Below, one piece after another: positions 6,642-11,558 of a stretch of DNA of 11,558 nucleotides. How positions within the stretch are numbered: position 1 is the stretch's first letter; every line of letters starts with the position of its first letter. Under the pieces are notes generated by a model. That model was not told the DNA's origin. It worked only from the letters and a program-made list of their open reading frames with translations, and did not search any database. The position numbers and the translations under genes were made by a program. This DNA is from an uncultured Oscillibacter sp. GTDB lineage: Bacteria > Bacillota_A > Clostridia > Oscillospirales > Oscillospiraceae. The DNA lies in NCBI GenBank assembly GCA_948902155.1, contig CAQVQZ010000053.1, positions 1-11,558 of the forward strand, written 5' to 3'.

Positions 6642-7022
6642 TTATTTGCCCCGCAGCTCCCGCTCCTTGCAGACCATGCCCTGCTTGTACATCTCGATTT
6701 TCTGGTCGAGACGGTCCAGGGAGCGCTGCATATCCTCCATCCGCGCCAGAAGCTGCCGCCGCTGTTCCACCAGCAGGGCCTTCCGGGCCTCCATGGTCTC
6801 CTCGCCCAGCTGGAACAGGCGGCTGTACTCGATCAGCGCCTCGATGCTGACCCCCGCAGCCCGCATACATTTAATCAGCTCCACCCAGTTGAGGGAAGCC
6901 TCGTCATAGTTCCGCACGCCGCTGCTGTTCCGGGGCACCGGCGGAATCAGGCCGACGCGCTCGTAATACCGCAGGGTGTCGGCGGACAGCTCGTACCGTC
7001 TGCTCACTTCGGAAATCGTCAT
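6642..7022 (-). CDS. MerR-family regulator, AdhR/NmlR-like
   Basis: This 126-residue activator-type regulator has the MerR winged helix-turn-helix (about 1-70; TISEVSRRYELSADTLRYYE at 2-21, then VGLIPPVPRNSSGVRNYDE) and a long dimerising coiled coil (about 76-115). Cys52 in IKCMRAAGVSIEAL is at the position of the thiol that AdhR/NmlR proteins use to sense aldehydes and other electrophiles. A second Cys lies at 118; the metal-binding cysteine set of MerR itself is absent. The start is supported by GGAGG 8 bases upstream. Its promoter has the 19-base spacer with an internal dyad expected for MerR activation, so it is probably autoregulated. No aldehyde dehydrogenase or other obvious target lies next door; the sensing role is inferred. 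Confidence 0.85.
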   Translation of the reverse strand: MTISEVSRRYELSADTLRYYERVGLIPPVPRNSSGVRNYDEASLNWVELIKCMRAAGVSIEALIEYSRLFQLGEETMEARKALLVEQRRQLLARMEDMQRSLDRLDQKIEMYKQGMVCKERELRGK

Positions 7023-7049
7023 AGTCTGCCTCCAAGCTCCGTTTTTTCC

Positions 7050-7080
7050 AGCATACTCCTTGGACCGGACTCTAAGTCAA
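7050..7080 (-). promoter_or_regulatory. MerR-type promoter with 19-base spacer and dyad
   Basis: On the minus strand, TTGACT (7075-7080) and TATGCT (7050-7055) are separated by 19 bases, the stretched spacing typical of MerR-activated promoters. Within it lies CTTAGAG-TCCG-GTCCAAG, an imperfect inverted repeat of the layout described for AdhR operators (CTTAAAG-N4-CTTTAAG). Confidence 0.8.
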
Positions 7081-7169
7081 GGCTTTTTTCCATGTTTCTA
7101 TGGATTTCGCCATGGATGGTCCGGTATGCTGGGGATGTCCTTATCGGGGACTTTCTTGTAGGAGGGGAA

Positions 7170-7304
7170 ATGTAGGGGCGGCTATCAGCCGCCCCTGCCC
7201 CCGCGACCGCCATGCCTTCGGGGAAAACGCACGGAATCGTTCGGATGGAGCCAAGGGGCCCGGTGGTTGAAGAAGAAACGGGCGGTTGGTAACCGCCCCT
7301 ACAT
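7170..7304. repeat. REPIN-like inverted hairpin doublet (MITE-like element)
   Basis: The 135-base non-coding element is bounded by a perfect 12-base inverted repeat, ATGTAGGGGCGG (7170-7181) and its complement (7293-7304). Each end is itself a hairpin: 7174-7183 with 7187-7196, and 7280-7287 with 7291-7298, both with 3-base loops. The two ends differ mainly at one stem pair (C-G on the left, T-A on the right), a compensating change that keeps the fold. The region around it (7082-7169 and 7305-7361) shows no gene or other clear signal. Confidence 0.7.
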
Positions 7305-7361
7305 ACGGCGTTCTAACGGCAGAGCGTTTCGTATGCATTGCCCCCTGGATGTTCCTGCCAT

Positions 7362-7390
7362 TTGACGAGTAGGCAAAAATCTGCTAAAAT
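7362..7390 (+). promoter_or_regulatory. Promoter of the SLH-domain gene
   Basis: TTGACG (7362-7367), a 17-base spacer and TAAAAT (7385-7390), each matching consensus at five of six positions, precede the gene. Transcription would start near 7397, which excludes the in-frame ATG at 7338 as start. Confidence 0.8.
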
Positions 7391-7424
7391 AAGGCGGTCA
7401 ACCCAAAATAAGGAGCTGAACAGA

Positions 7425-8906
7425 ATGAAACGACTGCAACAGGCCCTTTCCTGCCTCCTGCTGTGCGCCCTGCTGGCGTGCGGGCTCTCCGCCCCCGCCT
7501 CCGCTCTCTCCGACGTGCCGGAGGACTTTTGGGCCAAGGAGGACATCGACCGCTGCGTCGCCCTGAAATACTTCTATCCGGAAACCGGCGGCAGCTTCGG
7601 CGTGGGCAGGGAGATGTCCCGCTCGGAGTTTTTGGTGGTGCTGTGCCGCCTTCTGGGCTGGAAAGCCTCCGCCCCCGCCCGGCCCATTTACGAGGACGTG
7701 CCGGAGAAGGCGTGGTACGCCGGGGTGGTGGAGACCGCCTATCATCAGGGAGCCATCACCAGCCAGGACGGCAGCTTCCGCCCCGACGACCTCATCACCC
7801 GCAGCGAGGCCGCCGCCATGCTGGTCCGGGCTCTGGGCTACGGCAGTATTGCCGGGCTGATCCAGGACATGCCGCTGCCCTTCCAGGACGTGCGGTCCAA
7901 CAACGGCTACATCATCATGGCCTACGGCCTGGGGCTGATGGACGGTTCCTCCGTCACGGCCTTCTCTCCCGACGGCCACGTCACCCGGGAACAGGCCGCC
8001 GTCATCCTCATGCGCCTCCACGACAAGCTCCACGGCGACACCACCAGCCGTATCGGTATCGCCACCTCGGCGGAGGGCCTGCCGGAGCTGAAGGGGTATG
8101 AGGCCGTGGGGGTCGCCGCCGCCAAGCTGACCTACAACGGCGCGCCCCAGCTCACCTCTGCGGTGGGTGAGGCGGAGGCGAAGGTTGTCTGCGCCGCCGT
8201 CACCGCCGCCGGGTCCAAACCTCTGCTCTACGTCACCGGCACCGCCTACCACCTCCGGGAAAACGAGGAGGCGAAGATGGCGGAGGTGCTCCTCAAGGCC
8301 GTGAAGGACGGGGAGTACGCGGGGCTCTTCCTGGACATCTCGGAGCTGACCAGCACCACCCAGCGCGTCACCCTCACCGGCACGGCCCGGCTGCTGCGGG
8401 AGGGGTTGGGGACGAAGCTTCTCTTCATCGGGGCGGAGGCCCCCTCCTGGAAGGGCGTGATCTCCGGCTACGACTACGCCGCCCTGGGCGAGATCGCGGA
8501 CCGTCTGGTCCTCCGGGTCTCCCAGCAGGTGGACAAGGAGCGCTCCACCGCCTCCCTGGAGCCCCTGGAACAGACCTATTACGCGCTGAACCGCCTCCGG
8601 GGCGTGGTGGACGCCAATAAGGTGACGCTGCTGCTCACCTCTACCGGCGCGGACTGGAACGGGGAGACGTCCACGCCCGTCACCGGGGAGGACATGGCCG
8701 AATATCTGGCGGAGCAGGGGGCCGTGAGCCACTATTCCGATCGCTACGCCTGCGCCTACTTGCCCCGGGAGTCCTCCACCGTCTGGTATCTCAACGCCCA
8801 GGCCGTCCGGGAGCGGCTCCAGCTGGCCCGGCTCTTCGGCGGCGGGCACCTCTGCCTGTCGGATTTGAACAACACCCTTCCGGAGGTTTTGGAGGCGATG
8901 CCCTGA
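7425..8906 (+). CDS. SLH-domain surface protein with GH18/YaaH-like C-terminal domain
   Basis: This 493-residue exported protein is probably held on the cell wall by three S-layer homology domains. Residues 1-28 form a signal peptide with an ASA cleavage site just before SLH1 at 29-79 (LSDVPEDFWAKEDI); SLH2 is at 89-139 (YEDVPEKAWYAGVV, then FRPDDLITRSEAAAMLVRAL) and SLH3 at 152-200 (TREQAAVILMRL). The remainder (about 224-493) resembles the GH18 barrel of YaaH-type spore and wall hydrolases: YAGLFLDISEL at 298-308, YDYAALGEIADRLVLRV at 349-365 and VWYLNAQAVRERLQLARLFG at 453-472. Ser306 stands where the catalytic Glu is expected, so activity is doubtful. ATG 7425 follows AAGGAG by 9 bases. 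The GH18 link is from pattern memory and is less certain than the SLH call. Confidence 0.82.
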   Translation: MKRLQQALSCLLLCALLACGLSAPASALSDVPEDFWAKEDIDRCVALKYFYPETGGSFGVGREMSRSEFLVVLCRLLGWKASAPARPIYEDVPEKAWYAGVVETAYHQGAITSQDGSFRPDDLITRSEAAAMLVRALGYGSIAGLIQDMPLPFQDVRSNNGYIIMAYGLGLMDGSSVTAFSPDGHVTREQAAVILMRLHDKLHGDTTSRIGIATSAEGLPELKGYEAVGVAAAKLTYNGAPQLTSAVGEAEAKVVCAAVTAAGSKPLLYVTGTAYHLRENEEAKMAEVLLKAVKDGEYAGLFLDISELTSTTQRVTLTGTARLLREGLGTKLLFIGAEAPSWKGVISGYDYAALGEIADRLVLRVSQQVDKERSTASLEPLEQTYYALNRLRGVVDANKVTLLLTSTGADWNGETSTPVTGEDMAEYLAEQGAVSHYSDRYACAYLPRESSTVWYLNAQAVRERLQLARLFGGGHLCLSDLNNTLPEVLEAMP

Positions 8907-8936
8907 GGGGATGGCCGCAGACGTGAATACGTGAAA

Positions 8937-8965
8937 AGGCCCGCTGTCCAACGGACAGCGGGCCT
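8937..8965. terminator. Strong bidirectional terminator
   Basis: A perfect 13-base stem, AGGCCCGCTGTCC (8937-8949) with GGACAGCGGGCCT (8953-8965), encloses an AAC loop and is followed by T's through 8971 on the plus strand. On the minus strand a shorter T run follows. It ends the SLH gene and probably the convergent P-loop gene. Confidence 0.92.
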
Positions 8966-8985
8966 TTTTTTGATGATTGGATGTC

Positions 8986-9396
8986 TTACAGGAAACGCTG
9001 CATGCCCTCGGTGGCCTGGGTGGGGTCGGCGCTGATGGTGACGGTGAACTTGATGTTGTTCCGCTCGCCGAAGCTGTCCAGCCAGCCGAGGAAATTCTCG
9101 GTCTCGCCGTCCACGTCCTTGCCGACGATTTTGCAGAAGTTGTCGATGAACATGTGGGAGATGTCGTAGTTGCCCGCGTGGAGGCCGCTGATGAAGCCCT
9201 GGAGCAGGTCGTAGCTGTTGAGCTTGTATTCATGCGCGTCGATCAGGCGGATGTGATAGTGGATGTCATAGGTCATGTTGCGGTTGGCCTCGATGCAAAC
9301 CACATTGCCGGGCTCGTCCTTCGCCGCGTTGTTAATCAGTTCGATGAGCTGCTTGGTCTTGCCGGAACCCTTCATGCCCATAATCAATCTGACCAT
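8986..9396 (-). CDS. Small P-loop ATP/GTP-binding protein of unknown function
   Basis: This 136-residue soluble protein is a minimal P-loop NTPase. Walker A is GMKGSGKT at 7-14, a Walker B-like strand is HMFIDN at 81-86 (Asp85), and the strand FTVTISAD at 117-124 could act as a sensor. No transmembrane segment, partner domain or catalytic signature follows, and it is shorter than most P-loop enzymes. Similar small clostridial proteins are often labelled PilT-like; I see no pilus gene nearby and do not accept that role. The ATG at 9396 follows AGGAG by about 10 bases. It is transcribed alone behind a promoter at 9508-9536, and its leader begins with a very long stem-loop. I do not know what it does. 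Confidence 0.8.
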   Translation of the reverse strand: MVRLIMGMKGSGKTKQLIELINNAAKDEPGNVVCIEANRNMTYDIHYHIRLIDAHEYKLNSYDLLQGFISGLHAGNYDISHMFIDNFCKIVGKDVDGETENFLGWLDSFGERNNIKFTVTISADPTQATEGMQRFL

Positions 9397-9432
9397 AGTT
9401 AATACACTCCTGTCATTTTAAATTGCGTTGGC

Positions 9433-9504
9433 TTTACCGTCGAATGACAAAAGCCAATACTGACTTTCCAGAAGGCGTATTGCCTCTTGTCATTCGATGG
9501 TAGA
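9433..9504 (-). ncRNA. Long 5' leader stem-loop of the P-loop gene
   Basis: Bases 9435-9460 pair with 9477-9502 over about 26 positions with two mismatches and one wobble-type pair (each strand differs slightly), closing a 16-base loop. The uninterrupted core CGAATGACAA pairs with TTGTCATTCG. The predicted transcription start of the P-loop gene (near 9501) falls at the outer edge of this stem, so the mRNA would begin with it. It resembles no riboswitch I can name; a mobile hairpin is the alternative. Confidence 0.5.
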
Positions 9505-9507
9505 TTT

Positions 9508-9536
9508 AGAATACCACACTTCCCAGGAAAAAACAA
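9508..9536 (-). promoter_or_regulatory. Promoter of the P-loop gene
   Basis: On the minus strand, TTGTTT (9531-9536) and TATTCT (9508-9513) are separated by 17 bases, and a TG one base before the -10 makes it an extended -10. The leader would be about 105 bases long. Confidence 0.6.
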
Positions 9537-9562
9537 TGCATAAAACCAAATTTGACAATTGT

Positions 9563-10729
9563 TCACAGAATCCCCGCCGGGACGGCTCCGGCTGCCCGCT
9601 CCGGCGCCGCCGCCGGACTCCACAGCAGGGAGCGGATGCGCGCCTCGCAGTCCTCCACCCCCGGACAGGCGGCGGGGTCCGCGTCCAGGAGGCGGGCGGA
9701 GAGGCCGCAGGTGTACTGGAAGAAGTAGATCAGCCCGCCCAGGGCCTCGGCCTCCGCCGCTCCGGGGCGGAGGATGAGGTTCGGCACGCCGTGGTCCGTG
9801 TGGGACAGCAGGGTCCCCTCCATCGCCGCCTCCCGGAGCCGGGCCAGGCCGGGGTCTGCGTCCGGGCCGGGGTCCAGGCGTACCACCGTCTCGAAGAACA
9901 GCCGGGGGCCCTCCTGGATGCACTGGCCCGTCGAGCGGAACTCCCGGCTGTAGTCCACCACCGCCGGGAAGAGGGTCCGGCGCTCCTTGCCTTCGGCGGC
10001 GGCGAAGAGGCCCCTGGCCCAGTCCAGCAGGGGGCGGAGGGCCCCGTCCCAGCAGCACAGCAGCTCCACGGAGAAGCCGGAGCGGCAGAGCTGGCGGCGG
10101 GCGGCGGCGTAGCGCCAGGCGGGATTGTCGAAGGAGGCGGCTTTGCACCGCTCCATCATCTCCACCGCGCCCCGGAGCAAGGATCCCAGGTCCACCCCGG
10201 CCACGGCCATGGGCAGCAGCCCGGCGGCGGTCAGCAGTCCGAAGCCTCCGCCGGAGCCGGGGCCCAGGTCACCGGCCGGCAGCAGGCGCCGCCCCGCCTC
10301 GTCCCCATACCGCTCTGCCAGCGCGGACCGAAGGAGGCGGAAGGCCGGCGTGCGCTCCCCTCCGGCGGTGTAAAGGATGACGTCCCGCGTTTCCGCCAGA
10401 GCCAGGGCCCGCCGCAGCTCTTCTTCCCGGGGAAGCCCGCCGAAAAAGCAGACCGGGCCTCCCTCGATTCCCAGACAGCCCGTCACGCCCTCGACGCCGG
10501 ACCGGAGCGCCCCATCCTCCACCACCAGCAGGACCTGCCCCTGGGCCCGGATGCTCTCCGCCAGGGTGTGGAGCCGGAGCAGCGCCGCGCCCTCGCCCGG
10601 CAGGCGGACCCAGGGAGGCCGTTCCCGCTGGAGTTTGTCCTGGGCCGTTTTCAGCCGGGGAGCGGCCGCCGCTTCGTAGGGCAGGGGCAGGAACCGCCGC
10701 AGCTGGTACAATTCCAAAAAATCCGGCAC
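9563..10729 (-). CDS. Degenerate glucose-6-phosphate isomerase paralogue
   Basis: This 388-residue protein is clearly related to PGI, which interconverts glucose 6-phosphate and fructose 6-phosphate, but is shorter than the usual roughly 450 residues. Conserved stretches are GFGLLTAAGLLPMAVAGVDL (162-181), NPAWRYAAAR (202-211), FPAVVDYSREFRSTGQCIQEG (254-274), EGTLLSHTDHGVPNL (304-318) and YFFQYTCGLSA (335-345). Catalytic Glu273 (QEG) and His310 remain. The family's GIGGSYLG is EDGALRSG (71-78), SKSGTTTE is TAGGERTP (121-128), the GGR before the SVLT motif is GGG, about 25 residues are missing before it, and the C-terminal Lys in the YKKN region is replaced (CEAR, 361-364). Isomerase activity is therefore doubtful. 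It starts with GTG at 10729, with AAAGGA 9 bases upstream. A regulatory or sugar-phosphate-binding role is possible. Confidence 0.8.
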   Translation of the reverse strand: MPDFLELYQLRRFLPLPYEAAAAPRLKTAQDKLQRERPPWVRLPGEGAALLRLHTLAESIRAQGQVLLVVEDGALRSGVEGVTGCLGIEGGPVCFFGGLPREEELRRALALAETRDVILYTAGGERTPAFRLLRSALAERYGDEAGRRLLPAGDLGPGSGGGFGLLTAAGLLPMAVAGVDLGSLLRGAVEMMERCKAASFDNPAWRYAAARRQLCRSGFSVELLCCWDGALRPLLDWARGLFAAAEGKERRTLFPAVVDYSREFRSTGQCIQEGPRLFFETVVRLDPGPDADPGLARLREAAMEGTLLSHTDHGVPNLILRPGAAEAEALGGLIYFFQYTCGLSARLLDADPAACPGVEDCEARIRSLLWSPAAAPERAAGAVPAGIL

Positions 10730-10767
10730 TATGTATCATCCTTTCCGATGAGAGGTCATCAATCGGA

Positions 10768-10776
10768 AGTATAGCA
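10768..10776 (-). promoter_or_regulatory. Extended -10 promoter of the PGI-like gene
   Basis: On the minus strand TGCTATACT is an extended -10 (TG-N-TATACT, hexamer 10768-10773). No -35 lies at a normal distance; TCGACA is about 21 bases away. The transcript would start near 10761, about 32 bases before the GTG start. The AAAGGA ribosome site is at 10739-10744. Confidence 0.55.
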
Positions 10777-10824
10777 TGTCCGGGGGGAGAAATTTGTCGA
10801 AGAACATGGGGCCGGAAATTTGAA

Positions 10825-10896
10825 ATGAGGCGCTCGGAACCGTCCCGCATACGCGGGCCAGCCATCCGCAAAGGGGACGGATTCCGAACGCCTCAT
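10825..10896 (-). terminator. Long imperfect inverted repeat after dacF
   Basis: ATGAGGCG (from 10825), continuing as CTCGGAACCGTCCC to 10846, pairs with 10874-10896 through one mismatch and one bulged base, giving a stem of about 22 pairs. A smaller hairpin, CCCGC/GCGGG at 10844-10857, competes at its base. It begins 8 bases past the dacF stop, so a 3' end or terminator role is likely, though the following T run is poor. Confidence 0.55.
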
Positions 10897-10903
10897 GTCC
10901 GCT

Positions 10904-11558
10904 TCACTCTGCCAGGCAGGCAATGCGGAGCAGACGGGCCAGCATCTGGCCGTAGGTGACACGGGGGACCTCTTCCCCCGCCAGGAGGGGAATCTCCGCC
11001 ACCACTTCCTCGCCGGAAGCAACGGTCAGCGTCCCCAGCCGGTCCCCCAGGGCCACGGGGGCCGTGACCTGTTCCTCCAGCGTGACGGACTGAGTCAGGT
11101 TCCCCGCCTTGGCCTTTTCCAGGAGCAGCGCGCCGCCCTCGCCCAGCACCGGCTGGACGGTGGCCTGGGACCCCAATTCCACCGGGATGGGCGGCAGGGG
11201 CGCGTCGGGGACGATTTTCCGCAGGGCGTAGGAGGCGAAGCCGTGGTTCAGCAGGGCCTGGGCGTCCTCGAACCGCTGGGCGGAGGTGGCCCCCTTCATG
11301 ATGACGGCGATGAGCTCCATGCCCTCCCGCTCCGCCGTGGCGGAGAGGCAGTAGAGGGCGCTGTCGGTGGACCCGGTTTTCAGCCCCGTGGCCCCCTCGT
11401 AGAACCGGACCAAGCGGTTGGTGTTCACCAGCTGGGACTCCCCGTTCCGGAGGGTGTCCATCCAGATGGTGGTGTACTGCCGGATGTCCGGGTGGTTCAG
11501 AATCAGCTCCCGGCTCATGAGGGCGATGTCGTAGGCGGAGGTGACGTGGCCCGCCGCC
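10904..11558 (-). CDS. dacF: D-alanyl-D-alanine carboxypeptidase, DacF/PBP5 type (partial, 5' end missing)
   Basis: This is the C-terminal portion of a low-molecular-weight penicillin-binding protein, which trims the terminal D-Ala of peptidoglycan peptides outside the membrane. The reading frame is open to the window edge: the bases before the internal ATG at 11518 read HVTSAYDIAL, typical of this family, so the ATG is not the start. About 217 residues are visible. They include the third active-site motif KTG in GATGLKTGSTDS, about 60 residues into the visible part, and a C-terminal PBP5_C-type beta domain (VELGSQATVQPVLGEGG, then TAPVALGDRLGTLTV). The SxxK and SxN motifs lie outside. The end, MLARLLRIACLAE, could be an amphipathic membrane anchor. 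Which paralogue this is (dacA, dacB or dacF) is uncertain. Confidence 0.9.
   Translation of the reverse strand, partial: AAGHVTSAYDIALMSRELILNHPDIRQYTTIWMDTLRNGESQLVNTNRLVRFYEGATGLKTGSTDSALYCLSATAEREGMELIAVIMKGATSAQRFEDAQALLNHGFASYALRKIVPDAPLPPIPVELGSQATVQPVLGEGGALLLEKAKAGNLTQSVTLEEQVTAPVALGDRLGTLTVASGEEVVAEIPLLAGEEVPRVTYGQMLARLLRIACLAE

Noticed and set aside
7338..7424. Earlier in-frame ATG for the SLH gene at 7338
   Set aside because: It precedes the promoter at 7362-7390, has no ribosome site, and would put 29 polar residues before a normal signal peptide.
7464..7484. Lipobox-like LLACG in the SLH protein signal peptide (Cys19)
   Set aside because: Leu at position -2 is unusual for a lipobox and a good ASA cleavage site lies 9 residues later right before SLH1; SLH domains already provide anchoring, so I did not call a lipoprotein.
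7398..9233. Long minus-strand open frame (611 codons) opposite the SLH gene
   Set aside because: It is the antisense shadow of a GC-rich gene: low-complexity Gly/Arg/His-rich translation, no domain, and it runs through the strong terminator at 8937-8965 and into the P-loop gene in another frame.
8986..9396. PilT/twitching-motility assignment for the small P-loop protein
   Set aside because: Only the Walker motifs fit. The PilT-specific boxes and size (about 340 residues) are missing and no pilus genes are nearby.
9497..10774. Plus-strand open frame (425 codons) opposite the PGI-like gene
   Set aside because: The translation is Gly/Gln/Ala/Pro-rich with no recognisable family, while the minus strand gives clear PGI homology with a promoter and ribosome site.

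Overview
The window looks like chromosomal DNA from a GC-rich Gram-positive anaerobe of the Clostridia, most like the Oscillospiraceae (Flavonifractor/Oscillibacter-type gut bacteria). The reasons are GGAGG-type ribosome binding sites, sigma-A type promoters, a secreted DacF-like carboxypeptidase, S-layer homology (SLH) domains, a DeoR-fruK-PTS block and protein sequences typical of that group. This placement is inference; no rRNA or other marker gene is present.

Layout. (1) 1-2290, minus strand: a sugar PTS block. A DeoR-family regulator is translationally coupled to a 1-phosphofructokinase. About 180 bp further on, behind its own extended -10 promoter, lies the start of a mannitol-type PTS permease (mtlA), cut by the window edge. 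Four CAATCA-type repeats spaced exactly 10 bp overlie the regulator's promoter and are the likely operator. (2) 2346-4451, minus: a secreted transglutaminase-like protein with an Ig-like domain and a C-terminal surface-repeat domain, with its own promoter and a strong terminator. (3) 4525-6598, plus: a TetR regulator and an MFS drug-type efflux pump, each with a perfect palindrome at its promoter, a classic self-regulated efflux pair. (4) 6642-7080, minus: a MerR regulator of the AdhR/NmlR type with a 19-bp-spacer promoter. (5) 7170-7304: a non-coding element of two inverted, covarying hairpins. (6) 7362-8965, plus: an SLH-anchored surface protein with a C-terminal domain resembling a degenerate GH18/YaaH barrel. 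(7) 8986-9536, minus: a small P-loop NTPase whose predicted mRNA begins with a stem of about 26 bp. (8) 9563-10776, minus: a shortened glucose-6-phosphate isomerase paralogue that keeps the catalytic Glu and His but has lost the phosphate-binding loops and catalytic Lys. (9) 10825-11558, minus: the 3' part of a DacF/PBP5-type D-Ala-D-Ala carboxypeptidase followed by a long inverted repeat.

Most genes are single transcription units with clear individual promoters and terminators. The main themes are sugar uptake, self-regulated stress or efflux responses and cell-surface functions. I see no CRISPR array, transposase, phage gene, tRNA or rRNA. The most unusual items are the degenerate isomerase, the REPIN-like hairpin doublet, the hairpin-led P-loop gene and the SLH/GH18-like protein whose catalytic-Glu position carries Ser.
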